NCBI RefSeq assembly: GCF_000371785.1
Contig: NZ_AQUI01000002.1
Span: 4,699,352 to 4,763,351, forward strand
DNA length: 64,000 nt
Source of the DNA: Actinopolyspora halophila DSM 43834
GTDB lineage: Bacteria > Actinomycetota > Actinomycetes > Mycobacteriales > Pseudonocardiaceae
Reading direction: 5' to 3'
Shown: one piece after another, positions 10,716-19,544 of the stretch
Layout of the letters: each line of letters begins with the position of its first letter
Position numbering within the stretch: the stretch's first letter is position 1
The notes under the pieces: generated by a model
What the model was told of the DNA's origin: nothing
Seen by the model: only the letters and a program-made list of their open reading frames with translations
The model's database searches: none
Translations under genes and position numbers: made by a program

Positions 10716-10729
10716 GCGAAGCCGAACAC

Positions 10730-10769
10730 CCGAGGGGGTGGCACCACCGCGGTGGTGCCACCCCCTCGG
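10730..10769. terminator. perfect 40-bp palindrome, bidirectional terminator
   Basis: Twenty bases starting CCGAGGGGGTGGC are followed at once by their exact reverse complement with no spacer. It lies 14 bp after the DUF5319 stop, in a convergent gap with rsdA. There is no U-tract, so the strength rests on the stem alone. Confidence 0.8.
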
Positions 10770-10886
10770 ATCCGTGAAGTGATCCGCCCCGGGGAGATTC
10801 CCCGTACAGGCGGCGCACCGATGTTTTCGGGTCGTGTTGACGGGCCCCGACGTCGATCACCGGGACGTTCGCGAGGAATCAGCCCC

Positions 10887-11000
10887 GCCGTGGGTCTCCC
10901 GTGGTGCTCTCGCGGCCACGACGTCGTGCAGAACCTGCCCCCTGCCGAGGCGCCCACTCACGAGACCGCGAGAGGCTCCACTCGGCGATCACCCACGCCA
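10887..11000 (-). repeat. dispersed palindromic element, degenerate copy D (downstream of rsdA)
   Basis: On the rsdA sense strand this starts about 20 bp after the stop with GGCGTGGGTGATCGCC, resembling the lead-in of copies A and B. Its arms (GTGGTGCTCTCGCGG at about 10901-10915 and CGAGACCGCGAGAGG at 10961-10975) are complementary over CTCTCGCGG. The conserved loop of copies A-C is not kept. Confidence 0.45.
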
Positions 11001-11019
11001 AGTGGCACCGAAAGCTCGA

Positions 11020-12279
11020 TCAGTCGAAGCTCGAACTCGTCGAATCGTCACTGCTGCTGCCCGAGAAGCCGCCGTCACTGCTCGGACTCTCGCTTCCGGT
11101 CGAACTCGATTCCCCGGACGAGGAGGTGGGCGGCTGCTTCGAGGTGCTGCTCGGCACGCTCGAACTCGTGGGAGGCGAGGTCGGCTCGGAACTCGGGGAA
11201 GTGGTGCTTTCCGAGGACTCCTCGGAGGAATCGGACGGAGGAGGACCCTGCTGATCCGAACCGCTCGACTCCGTGGAGGAGCTCTCCGGCGGTGTCGGCG
11301 GTTGTTGGAACTTCGCGCTCAGCGAGGCGTGCGCGGCACGGAGTTCGGAGCGTCGTTCACCGGGGTCGATGGTGCTGAACTGTTGCTCGGCCTGCTGCAA
11401 CGCCGTCTCCGCGGCTTGTTCCTGCCCTTGCTGCCAGGCATTGCTGGCATGTTCCAGCTGGGTTTCCGCGCGGGAGGCGGCCGCTGCCGAAGCGGCGCGA
11501 TCACTGTAGAGAACCTGGGTGACGCTCCACAACGCGTCCCCGGGGCCTGCGTCCCGTGCTGCCAGCCCAACCCCGGTGAAGGTGATCATCAGCACGGCCG
11601 CGGCCGTGGCCACCGGGACCAAGTGCCTTCGCTTGCGAGCGCGGCGCTTGGGTTTGCCCTCCTCCACCGCCGCGACGGCGCTGTCCGTGTCGACGAGCTC
11701 ACCGACGGGTGCGGAGTCGACATCGCGTCGCCATGCCAACAACAGGGCCTCGACATCGACACCTGACTCGTCGGAGAAGGACTCACTCCCGGACTCCGTT
11801 CCGCCGAGCGTGTTCAACAACTCGTCGTCGGCCCGCAGCTGAGCGAGATCCAGCGGGTCCTCGTCCTCGTCCAGGTCCTCGGTGAGATCGAGAGCCTCGT
11901 CGAGGTCGGTCTCCGCGGGATCCGCACCGCGCTCGCCCGGGGCTCCGGCCCCGTCAGCGGTATCCTCGCGCGGCCGGAACTCGAGCACCTCGGCACCTTC
12001 CGAATCCCCCGGAACCGGCCCCTCGACAGTTCCACGCTCCGGGGTCGTGCTCTCGGCACCACCGGACGAAGTCGTTTCGGTCCCGCCCGTGCCACCCGAT
12101 CCGGAGTCCTCCGAATCGGCTTCCGGACGGGAGAACCGGTCATCCGACTCGGAATCACCGCCGACGGGAGAGAGGGAACTCGTCCCGCCTTCCTCGACGT
12201 TCAACCGGTCGTCCTGCTGGCCGGGCTCGACGGAGTCACGCCCGTTGTCGTCTCCTCCGGAGCCTCTGTCTTCCGCCAT
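11020..12279 (-). CDS. rsdA: anti-sigma-D factor RsdA
   Basis: A 419-residue single-pass membrane anti-sigma factor that holds SigD inactive. The SigD-binding region is visible at about residues 143-200 (DPLDLAQLRADDELLNTLGG, later VDVEALLLAWRRDV). A basic stretch (KPKRRARKRRH) precedes one membrane helix at about 233-255. The extracellular part is helical (AAETALQQAEQQF) then a long Ser/Thr/Pro tail of about 100 residues. The acidic, Ser/Gly-rich N-terminal extension of about 140 residues before the binding motif is longer than I would expect for the family. The ATG abuts the sigD stop, with GGAGGAGG inside the end of sigD, so the two are co-translated. Confidence 0.88.
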   Translation of the reverse strand: MAEDRGSGGDDNGRDSVEPGQQDDRLNVEEGGTSSLSPVGGDSESDDRFSRPEADSEDSGSGGTGGTETTSSGGAESTTPERGTVEGPVPGDSEGAEVLEFRPREDTADGAGAPGERGADPAETDLDEALDLTEDLDEDEDPLDLAQLRADDELLNTLGGTESGSESFSDESGVDVEALLLAWRRDVDSAPVGELVDTDSAVAAVEEGKPKRRARKRRHLVPVATAAAVLMITFTGVGLAARDAGPGDALWSVTQVLYSDRAASAAAASRAETQLEHASNAWQQGQEQAAETALQQAEQQFSTIDPGERRSELRAAHASLSAKFQQPPTPPESSSTESSGSDQQGPPPSDSSEESSESTTSPSSEPTSPPTSSSVPSSTSKQPPTSSSGESSSTGSESPSSDGGFSGSSSDDSTSSSFD

Positions 12280-12852
12280 TCAGACCACCTCCTCCGCGGA
12301 CAGCGTCTTTCGCAGCCGGGCGAGCGCACGGTGTTGCGCCACACGCACAGCTCCCGGCGTCGAACCGACCGCTTCGGCGGTTTCCTCCGCGGACAACCCG
12401 ACGACCACCCGGAGCAGCAGGATCTCCCGCTGCTTGGCCGGTAGCACACGCAGCAGTTGCGCCATCCTGCCCGAAAGCTCGCCCTGTATCGCTCGCTGTT
12501 CCGGCCCGGCCTCGGACTCCGGAGTGTCCGGAGGATCCGCGACCGGTTCGGACCGGTTGCGAGCCGATGCACGGTGCGCATCGGCCACTTTGTGTGCGGC
12601 GATGCCGTACACGAACGCCAGGAATGGACGACCCTGGTCCCGGTAGGTCGGTAGTGCCGTCAGCACGGCGAGACACACCTCCTGGGCAACATCGTCAGCC
12701 GAAGCGAACGAGCGTTCGTTTCGGCCCACCCTGGCGCGGCAGTACCGCACCACCAAAGGACGGATTTCGGCGAGTAAGCGCTCGATCGACTGGCGGTCGC
12801 CGTCGATGGAGGCGCTGACCAGAGCGTCCAGCCCGTCCCCCACGTTGCTCAT
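12280..12852 (-). CDS. sigD: RNA polymerase sigma factor SigD (ECF)
   Basis: A 190-residue extracytoplasmic-function sigma factor. Region 2 at about residues 24-95 contains the core-binding DDVAQEVCLAVLTALPTYRDQGRPF. Region 4 at about 128-185 holds LPAKQREILLLRVVVGLSAEETAEAVGSTPGAVRVAQHRALARL. ATG 12852 (MSNVGDGLDAL) is preferred over a 24-codon longer form because that extra part looks non-coding. It is directly followed by its antisigma gene rsdA. The sigD-rsdA pair beside guaB2, bldM/whiB3 and groEL1 is conserved between mycobacteria and streptomycetes. In mycobacteria SigD responds to starvation. Confidence 0.9.
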   Translation of the reverse strand: MSNVGDGLDALVSASIDGDRQSIERLLAEIRPLVVRYCRARVGRNERSFASADDVAQEVCLAVLTALPTYRDQGRPFLAFVYGIAAHKVADAHRASARNRSEPVADPPDTPESEAGPEQRAIQGELSGRMAQLLRVLPAKQREILLLRVVVGLSAEETAEAVGSTPGAVRVAQHRALARLRKTLSAEEVV

Positions 12853-13390
12853 CGCAGACGCCAGCCTCGGTGTTACGCGTTGACTCGAATCGAAGTTGCC
12901 CGGATCCAATGACGTGCCAAGCACGCCGATCCCGTGGTCACACTACCGGCCGGGTGTAGCGGCTCGTACACCGACTGGACATCACCCGGAACCGGGGAAA
13001 CACCGCGAGGTGCGGACGAGGCTTCGCCCGTCGTCCGGCCCGATCGCCGCCCTCCGGGTGCTCTCGCCGCGCCTCAGCAGCCCAAAAAAGCCGCTGACCT
13101 GCTTCGACAGCGGAGAACCCACTCGCGATGACGCACGGTCGGGCGCACACACGAGCGCGCGGAACGCCGTTCTCCCGACGGCCTTCCGCGCTCAGCCCAG
13201 CTCAGCAAAAATGAGTGATTTTCAGCACAGATCAGTTGTGCTGCGAAATCCCGCACGGGGAGACTTGTCACAAGGCTCGCCGGGTTTCGGTGACGAACCG
13301 AAACCCCAAGAAAAAGGCAACCCGACGAGCCGGCGACACGAATCGCCCCCGAACGCGGACACCTGCGTCACCCCGAACGGAAAACCCGGT
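12853..13390. other. 538-bp gap upstream of sigD
   Basis: This gap holds the sigD promoter and the terminator of the BldM-like gene. The segment 13180-13260 is less GC-rich than its surroundings. Short open frames here lack starts, ribosome sites and family features. I see no further feature. Confidence 0.45.
13282..13306. terminator. hairpin downstream of the BldM-like gene
   Basis: A perfect 10-bp stem GGGTTTCGGT / ACCGAAACCC with a 5-nt loop, about 85 bp after the stop of the BldM-like gene on the minus strand. Confidence 0.6.
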
Positions 13391-13987
13391 TCAGGCGACC
13401 AGTCCGCGCCGGAAACCGTGCGCGACGGCCTGAGCCCGATCACGCACCCCCAGCTTCCGGAACAGCCGTCGCGCGTGAGTCTTCACCGTGTCCTCGGAGA
13501 GGTAGAGCTCACGCCCGATCTGCCCGTTGCTCTTGCCCTGCGCCATTCCACGCAGCACCTGGAGCTCACGGTCGGTGAGCTGCACACCGGGGTCGGAAGG
13601 CTGACGCGGAGCAGGCACCGAGGTGCTCGCCAGGGTGTGCGCCAGAGCCGCGACCAGCTCGGGACGGGAAGCGTCCCAACGCAGATACCCACGTGCCCCA
13701 CCCGCGATCGCCGCGGCGATGCTGCCCGCGTCGTCCGGTGCGCCGAAGACGATCACGTTGGCCTGGGGATGGGCGGACACGAGTCTGCGGGTGGCCTCCA
13801 CTCCGTTGGGCACCGCGCGCTGGGTACCCACCAGAACGACATCGACCGCCTGCCGGGCGAACCGGGAAAGCAGCTCGTCACCGTGGGCCACGCAATCGAT
13901 TCGACTCACTCCCGGTACGGCCGACATCACGCGAGTGAGCCCCTCCCGGACGCTCCGCCGGTCATCGCAAATCAAGACCGTCGTCAC
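13391..13987 (-). CDS. bldM: BldM-like orphan response regulator lacking the phospho-acceptor aspartate
   Basis: A 198-residue protein with an N-terminal receiver domain (TTVLICDD at the start) and a C-terminal LuxR-type helix-turn-helix (LTDRELQVLRGMAQGKSNGQIGRELYLSEDTVKTHARRLFRKLG). Position next to sigD and a WhiB gene, and the tail VRDRAQAVAHGFRRGLV, match Streptomyces BldM, which works with Whi proteins in sporulation. The acidic pair Asp8/Asp9 is kept, but residue 54, the phosphorylation site, is Gly (DVVLVGTQR), and the switch-region Lys in GYLHKDAS is replaced (GYLRWDAS). It cannot be activated by ordinary phosphotransfer. GTG 13987 is preceded by GGAAGGGAG; longer forms upstream lack support. 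A CRP-type site and an inverted repeat lie upstream. Confidence 0.85.
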   Translation of the reverse strand: MTTVLICDDRRSVREGLTRVMSAVPGVSRIDCVAHGDELLSRFARQAVDVVLVGTQRAVPNGVEATRRLVSAHPQANVIVFGAPDDAGSIAAAIAGGARGYLRWDASRPELVAALAHTLASTSVPAPRQPSDPGVQLTDRELQVLRGMAQGKSNGQIGRELYLSEDTVKTHARRLFRKLGVRDRAQAVAHGFRRGLVA

Positions 13988-14113
13988 GGGAACTCCCTTC
14001 CTACAGGCGAGTGAACGTTCCACTTCCCCCATCGGACACAAAACGGCGGAGCTTGACCCGCACGACGAACTCTCTCTCCACTTTCGGTCTATGAACTCGC
14101 CACGCAGGCTTCA

Positions 14114-14156
14114 CCGGAACGGAGTAACCAAGTCGTAAAAATTTCACCCGTTCCGG
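14114..14156. promoter_or_regulatory. 9-bp perfect inverted repeat upstream of the BldM-like gene
   Basis: CCGGAACGG (14114-14122) and CCGTTCCGG (14148-14156) are separated by an AT-rich 25-nt spacer containing GTCGTAAAAATTT. It lies about 127-169 bp upstream of the GTG. It could be an operator or the end of a leader. The protein that would bind it is unknown. Confidence 0.4.
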
Positions 14157-14266
14157 GGTAGGCGCCTCAACACGCCCCATAACCTGCGAGATTCATCCGA
14201 GCTCCTCCCGGTTGACCATCCCCTTAGGACAAACAAGAGGCCGCGGGCCGCTCCCGACGAGACCGT

Positions 14267-14282
14267 TGTGATATAAATCACC
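14267..14282. promoter_or_regulatory. CRP/GlxR-type binding site
   Basis: TGTGATATAAATCACC matches the actinobacterial CRP/GlxR consensus TGTGANNTANNTCACA at every fixed base except the last. It lies in the 409-bp gap upstream of the BldM-like gene and downstream of the MerR gene, in a local AT-rich patch. The rest of the gap holds the inverted repeat at 14114 and, at about 14330-14396, a remnant of the dispersed element (CGTGGGTGGCCGCTCGGC on the MerR sense strand). Confidence 0.5.
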
Positions 14283-14396
14283 CGTAATGTCCTCCCGTAC
14301 TGTCCCGGACCGCCGTACCGCTCCAGCACCCCCACGCCGAAGCAGTCCCGAGCGGTCGCGCCGAGCGGCCACCCACGCAAAGCTGCGCCGTGAGCC

Positions 14397-15596
14397 CTAG
14401 GAACCCTCCGAGGGGGCCAAATCCTCCAGAGAGGTGAGCGCGCCCTCCCAGGAGTCCAAGTGTTCGACGTGCTCCGGCAGGGCCTCGGTCGACCATCCGG
14501 GCCCGGCGGCGAACATCCGCACACGTTGCCGGGGCCGCGGCAGCCCCGTGAGCACCTGGGGATCGGCGAAAACCGCGTGCTCGGACCAAACGAGCACAGC
14601 GGCCGGGGCCGCCCTCCGGATAGCCGCCTCCAGCCCCTCTCTGGGCAGTGCGGAGGCGAACAAGCGGTGCCCCACTCCCCGCTGGGCCAGCGCGGCCGCC
14701 AGCGCGACCAGCTCGAGGGACTGCTGCTCCCCGGGAGCGGTCACCAGCAGCACGGGGCGCGGATTGTGCGGCGGTGCGGAGTTGGCGATCACCGAGCGCA
14801 GCACCGTAAGCGCCGAGTCCTCCAGCAGCTTCGGCATCTCGGATCCGGTCCCCGTACGCTCCCGCAACTCGGCCAGCGCCCTGGTCACCGGGCTCAGCAC
14901 TTCCCGACGCATCACGCAGGCTCCCTGCCTGGTGACGCTTTCCAGCAGGATGCGCTGCGCGGCCGGGGAGTCCAGTGCGAGCACGGCCCGCCCCAGTCCC
15001 CGTGCCAGCGGCGTCGCTCCGGCCAGGCGCAGGCCACGTCCACCGGTGTTGGCGGTGTCGACGGTTTCTTCGGAGACTTCCCCGTCGCTTTCGAGCACCC
15101 CGGACATCAGCACGGCGCCGTCGGTGTTCTCCGCCGGCTCCTCCGGGGCGGGGTCCCGCCCGGATCCGCGTTGAGCGGTCTCCCCTCCGGGCGCCGCCCG
15201 CCCGTCACCACCTCGCGCGGAAGCCGCGTGCGCGTAGCGCGCCGCCTCGGCCGGGGACGCTCCGCGCAGCAGGGCGTGCTGCATCAGCTCGAGACGAGCC
15301 ACGTCATCCGGCCCGTACCGCCGGTGGCTTCCGGAGGAGTGCTCCGTGGGGCCGAGCCCGTACCGGCGATCCCAGGTACGCAGTGTCGCGGGTGCCACTC
15401 CCAGCCGGCGAGCCACAGCCGCGACCGAGAGCTTCGGAGCTACCCCCGAGTCGGTTTCCTCGGGGCACACGTCCCCGCATCCAGCGGAGTCACTGCCTTC
15501 GGACTCGTTCGCTGTGGCGGAGCGCGTTCCGCACACGGACGATTCGGCGTCCACAGCCGACCACCTCGTCACCTCGACCACATCATCACGGGACAT
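14397..15596 (-). CDS. MerR family regulator with B12-binding-like C-terminal domain
   Basis: About 399 residues from ATG 15596; no convincing ribosome site is seen and internal GTG starts are possible, so the start is uncertain. The MerR helix-turn-helix is at about residues 55-100 (LSVAAVARRLGVAPATLRTWDRRYG). A Gly/Ala/Glu-rich linker follows, then a helical region and a Rossmann-like domain (about 275-399: RPVLLVTAPGEQQSLELVALAAALAQRGVG) resembling the cobalamin-binding part of CarH/LitR-type light regulators. The ExH motif that supplies the cobalt-ligand histidine is GEQQSLE here, so B12 ligation by His is unlikely. It lies between the BldM-like gene and the divergent whiB gene, in the developmental block. 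Confidence 0.8.
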   Translation of the reverse strand: MSRDDVVEVTRWSAVDAESSVCGTRSATANESEGSDSAGCGDVCPEETDSGVAPKLSVAAVARRLGVAPATLRTWDRRYGLGPTEHSSGSHRRYGPDDVARLELMQHALLRGASPAEAARYAHAASARGGDGRAAPGGETAQRGSGRDPAPEEPAENTDGAVLMSGVLESDGEVSEETVDTANTGGRGLRLAGATPLARGLGRAVLALDSPAAQRILLESVTRQGACVMRREVLSPVTRALAELRERTGTGSEMPKLLEDSALTVLRSVIANSAPPHNPRPVLLVTAPGEQQSLELVALAAALAQRGVGHRLFASALPREGLEAAIRRAAPAAVLVWSEHAVFADPQVLTGLPRPRQRVRMFAAGPGWSTEALPEHVEHLDSWEGALTSLEDLAPSEGS

Positions 15597-15683
15597 GTTC
15601 GTGGTAGCGCACGCGTCGAGGCAAGCCGTGCCTGGCCAACACATTGTCACTCCAACGTGAACCATCTTTACCAGCAAAAAGGG

Positions 15684-15712
15684 TTGAACAAGCTTTGACT
15701 CGGTTTTACTGT
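15684..15712 (+). promoter_or_regulatory. probable sigma-70-type promoter of the whiB gene
   Basis: TTGAAC (15684-15689), a 17-bp spacer and TACTGT (15707-15712), about 70 bp before the ATG of the WhiB gene. The spacing is ideal and both boxes fit the principal-sigma consensus reasonably. Confidence 0.45.
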
Positions 15713-15782
15713 GATCCGTGCGAGGCCGCGGTGACACACCGTGGCAGGGAGGGGACCCACCGAATTGGAGGTGGTTGTCGCA

Positions 15783-16085
15783 ATGGCGGACACACGACGT
15801 CTTCCGGGGCCGAACGCCGATATCTGGGATTGGCAGATAGAGGGTCTGTGCCGGGGGATGGACAGCGCGTACTTCTTCCACCCGGACGGAGAACGCGGCC
15901 CGGCCAGGGCCAGGCGAGAGGCGAAGGCGAAGGAAGTGTGCCATCGCTGCCCGGTTCTGGAGCAGTGCCGAAAACACGCACTGACAGTTCAGGAGCCCTA
16001 CGGGATCTGGGGCGGACTGTCCGAGTCCGAACGCGAGGTCATCATCAAGAACAACCGCAAAACGGACGCACCGATGCCCGCGTGA
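15783..16085 (+). CDS. whiB3: WhiB family iron-sulfur transcription factor (WhiB3/WhiD type)
   Basis: A 100-residue WhiB protein. Four cysteines that bind a [4Fe-4S] cluster are at residues 23, 53, 56 and 62 (GLC, then CHRC and QC), followed by the GIWGG turn at 74-78 and a basic C-terminal tail that contacts DNA. The position between the BldM/SigD block and groEL1 corresponds to whiB3 (Rv3416) in M. tuberculosis and whiD in Streptomyces. Members sense redox state and partner with the primary sigma factor. ATG 15783 is used: GGAGG at 15767-15771 lies 11 nt upstream, slightly far, but longer starts would extend past the conserved N-terminus. Confidence 0.93.
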   Translation: MADTRRLPGPNADIWDWQIEGLCRGMDSAYFFHPDGERGPARARREAKAKEVCHRCPVLEQCRKHALTVQEPYGIWGGLSESEREVIIKNNRKTDAPMPA

Positions 16086-16208
16086 TCGGACACCGCCGGG
16101 CGGCACGACCAACTGCGATCACCGTTGGCCCAGTTCCGCTTTCGGAACTTCCAGCACGGGGTTCGGTCGACTCGGGTGCTCCGCCGACGCAGCGTGAGTC
16201 GCTCGGAG

Positions 16209-16263
16209 CGCGTGAGTCGGATGCGTTGCGCGGGGCCGACCACGCGGGTGGCTACCCGAGCAG
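16209..16263 (+). repeat. short dispersed repeat shared with 49364-49424
   Basis: The segment GCGTGAGTCGGATGCGTTGC followed shortly by CACGCGGGTGGCTACCCGAG recurs on the opposite strand at 49364-49424 with about three-quarters identity by eye. Both lie downstream of a gene (whiB here, aceB there). The GGTGGCTACCCGA part is also in the loop of the palindromic element at 7.1, 36.2 and 58.1 kb. Confidence 0.5.
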
Positions 16264-16415
16264 TTGCGCGAACTCCTGTTGTGAGTTCTTCGGGCCACCG
16301 CGGAACGTCCGGTTCGACCAGGTGGCACCGTGAGCCGTGTCGCGGCACGAAGAGTTTCCGACGTGTCGGAGTCAACGGGGGGAGCACGTCGGAGACGACC
16401 CGAACCGCGACACGA

Positions 16416-16450
16416 AATCGGGGCGGCACCCACGAGGTGCCGCCCCGATT
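16416..16450. terminator. bidirectional terminator between whiB and groEL
   Basis: A perfect 15-bp stem AATCGGGGCGGCACC with loop CACGA, in the convergent gap 36 bp past the groEL stop. It serves groEL and probably the whiB transcript. Confidence 0.75.
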
Positions 16451-16485
16451 CTCATGTGTGGCTCGCACACAGCGCACGGACGTCG

Positions 16486-18096
<1,611 letters not shown>

Positions 18097-18165
18097 TCAA
18101 CAGCCCTTCAGCGTGAATGCCGGGATGTCTGTTCGCCGAACGGGCGCGCAGTCGAACGCGAGCGC

Positions 18166-18258
18166 GCGGTCGGTTCCCGACCGCCTGCCTACGTCCGGCG
18201 AGCAGTGACTCGCAGGCAAACCGCCCCGGAGGTCCGCACCTCGGGACCGCCGGGGCGG
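18166..18258 (-). promoter_or_regulatory. hairpins in the groES-groEL intergenic region
   Basis: Two stems lie in the 238-bp gap: GCGGTCGG/CCGACCGC at 18166-18184, and CCGCCCCGG/CCGGGGCGG at 18221-18258 with an inner AGGT/ACCT pairing. They may partly terminate or process the transcript so that groES is made in excess of groEL. That role is inference; the stems are seen directly. Confidence 0.5.
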
Positions 18259-18331
18259 CACTTACCCACGAGGACGTTCACGTCCCCCGTCGGTTCGACG
18301 AGAAACCCTCGTCAGGCGGACGAGCCGGTCG

Positions 18332-18622
18332 TCAGTTGACGACGGCCAGCACGTCGCGGGCGGAGAGCACCAGGTACTCATCACCGTTGTACTTGACCTC
18401 GGTCCCGCCGTACTTGGAGTAGATCACGACGTCACCCTCGTTGACGTCGAGCGGGATGCGGTTGCCTTTGTCGTCCACACGACCAGGACCCACAGCCAGG
18501 ACCTTGCCCTCCTGCGGCTTTTCCTTGGCCGTGTCCGGGATCACGATGCCGGACGCCGTCGTCGTCTCGGCCTCACTTGCCTGGACAACGATCTTGTCCT
18601 CAAGCGGCTTGATGCTCGCCAC
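18332..18622 (-). CDS. groES: 10-kDa co-chaperonin GroES
   Basis: A 96-residue lid protein for GroEL. The sequence [28 protein letters not shown] contains the mobile loop, and [28 protein letters not shown] is the family's C-terminal signature. The open frame extends 35 codons upstream, but GTG 18622 is the start: GGAGG lies 8 nt before it and the protein then matches family length. It is first in the groES-groEL1 operon, with a CIRCE operator about 105 bp upstream of the start codon. Confidence 0.95.
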   Translation of the reverse strand: MASIKPLEDKIVVQASEAETTTASGIVIPDTAKEKPQEGKVLAVGPGRVDDKGNRIPLDVNEGDVVIYSKYGGTEVKYNGDEYLVLSARDVLAVVN

Positions 18623-18727
18623 GGTCTTGACCTCCACCTTCTGGGGCCTTCGAAGCGTTGGCTGGATGTCTGACGGCTCCGTGACTCCCCGCCGTCGCGG
18701 GTGCCGGGGCGCTCCGGCGCCGTTCAT

Positions 18728-18754
18728 CTAGCACTCTACCGATGCGAGTGCCAA
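18728..18754. promoter_or_regulatory. CIRCE operator (HrcA site)
   Basis: CTAGCACTC, nine spacer bases, GAGTGCCAA. The consensus is TTAGCACTC-N9-GAGTGCTAA, so 16 of 18 arm bases match. Its position upstream of groES is standard. It predicts heat-shock derepression through HrcA. Confidence 0.85.
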
Positions 18755-19544
18755 CCTTCAACACGACCCTCCCGAAAGCACGAAAATTCGCTCGGCGGTG
18801 TTCAACCCACCTGGGCACGCGACGACGTCGACCCGGAGGCGTCCACTCCGCGCGCACGCAATACGTGAACAGAGTTCGCTTTTGTTCGGGACCATGTCCC
18901 CACGAGGCTCGACGAAGAAACAGGCCCGAGCGGGTCGGGCCGCTCCGTTCGGTTCACGTGGCGGAGGGGACGGCCGAGCCTCCCTCCTGTTCGTGAGCGG
19001 ACGCCCGACGCCGGGGGCGCCCGGCAGCGCCGCCCTCCCCGCTCCAAGGCACGAAAACGGGTGATCGACGCCCGGAGCACCCCCTCGCCCCAGGGTGCGT
19101 GCACCGTGATCAACTGTGTGCTCTAGGTTGCCGGGTATGCCCGCACCGACCAGGCCGACGAGCCAACCCTGGAAACGTCGTCCCCGTCCATCCCGTCCCC
19201 CCGGGCCGTTCGGTCCACCCAGGAGACCCACCAACCAGCGAATCTGACTCCCGGGAAGAGTTTCTCGGCTCGGTTGGCGTGGGTGGTCGCGTGGCGGGAC
19301 CTCTCGGGACGGCGCCGACCGCGTAGTGGGGTGTCCCGGCACCGGGAGCGTCGCAGGACGTCGAGCTCGAGTGATGGTTCTGCGCCAACACTCGAAAGAG
19401 ACGAGCTCTTCTCACCCGAACAGGTGGCGACTTCTCCGTCTTCGAGAGTTAACCCGATGACCATCGGATCGCGGTGGTCCGGGCCCGCCGCACGCGAGAT
19501 CGTGTCCGACGGTTGGTTTTCGAACGGCTATCTGGAGGAGCGGG
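18755..19544. other. 790-bp gap between the groES promoter and phoD
   Basis: No convincing gene is found: the open frames on both strands are Arg/Pro/Gly-rich with no family features. It contains two remnants of the dispersed element in plus orientation: TTCACGTGGCGGAG near 18955, and GCGTGGGTGGTCGCGTGGCG near 19276. The phoD promoter should lie near the right end. The gap is long for this compact neighbourhood, so a lost gene or a small RNA is possible. Confidence 0.4.

Noticed and set aside
14434-15698. Long plus-strand frames of up to 412 codons
   Set aside because: They are the shadow of the MerR gene on the other strand; the composition is Arg/Pro/Gly-rich without motifs.
19400-19544. 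Phosphate-regulon (PhoP) box upstream of phoD
   Set aside because: GTTAACC and GACCATC are present, but no properly spaced GTTCACC-type direct repeats were found.
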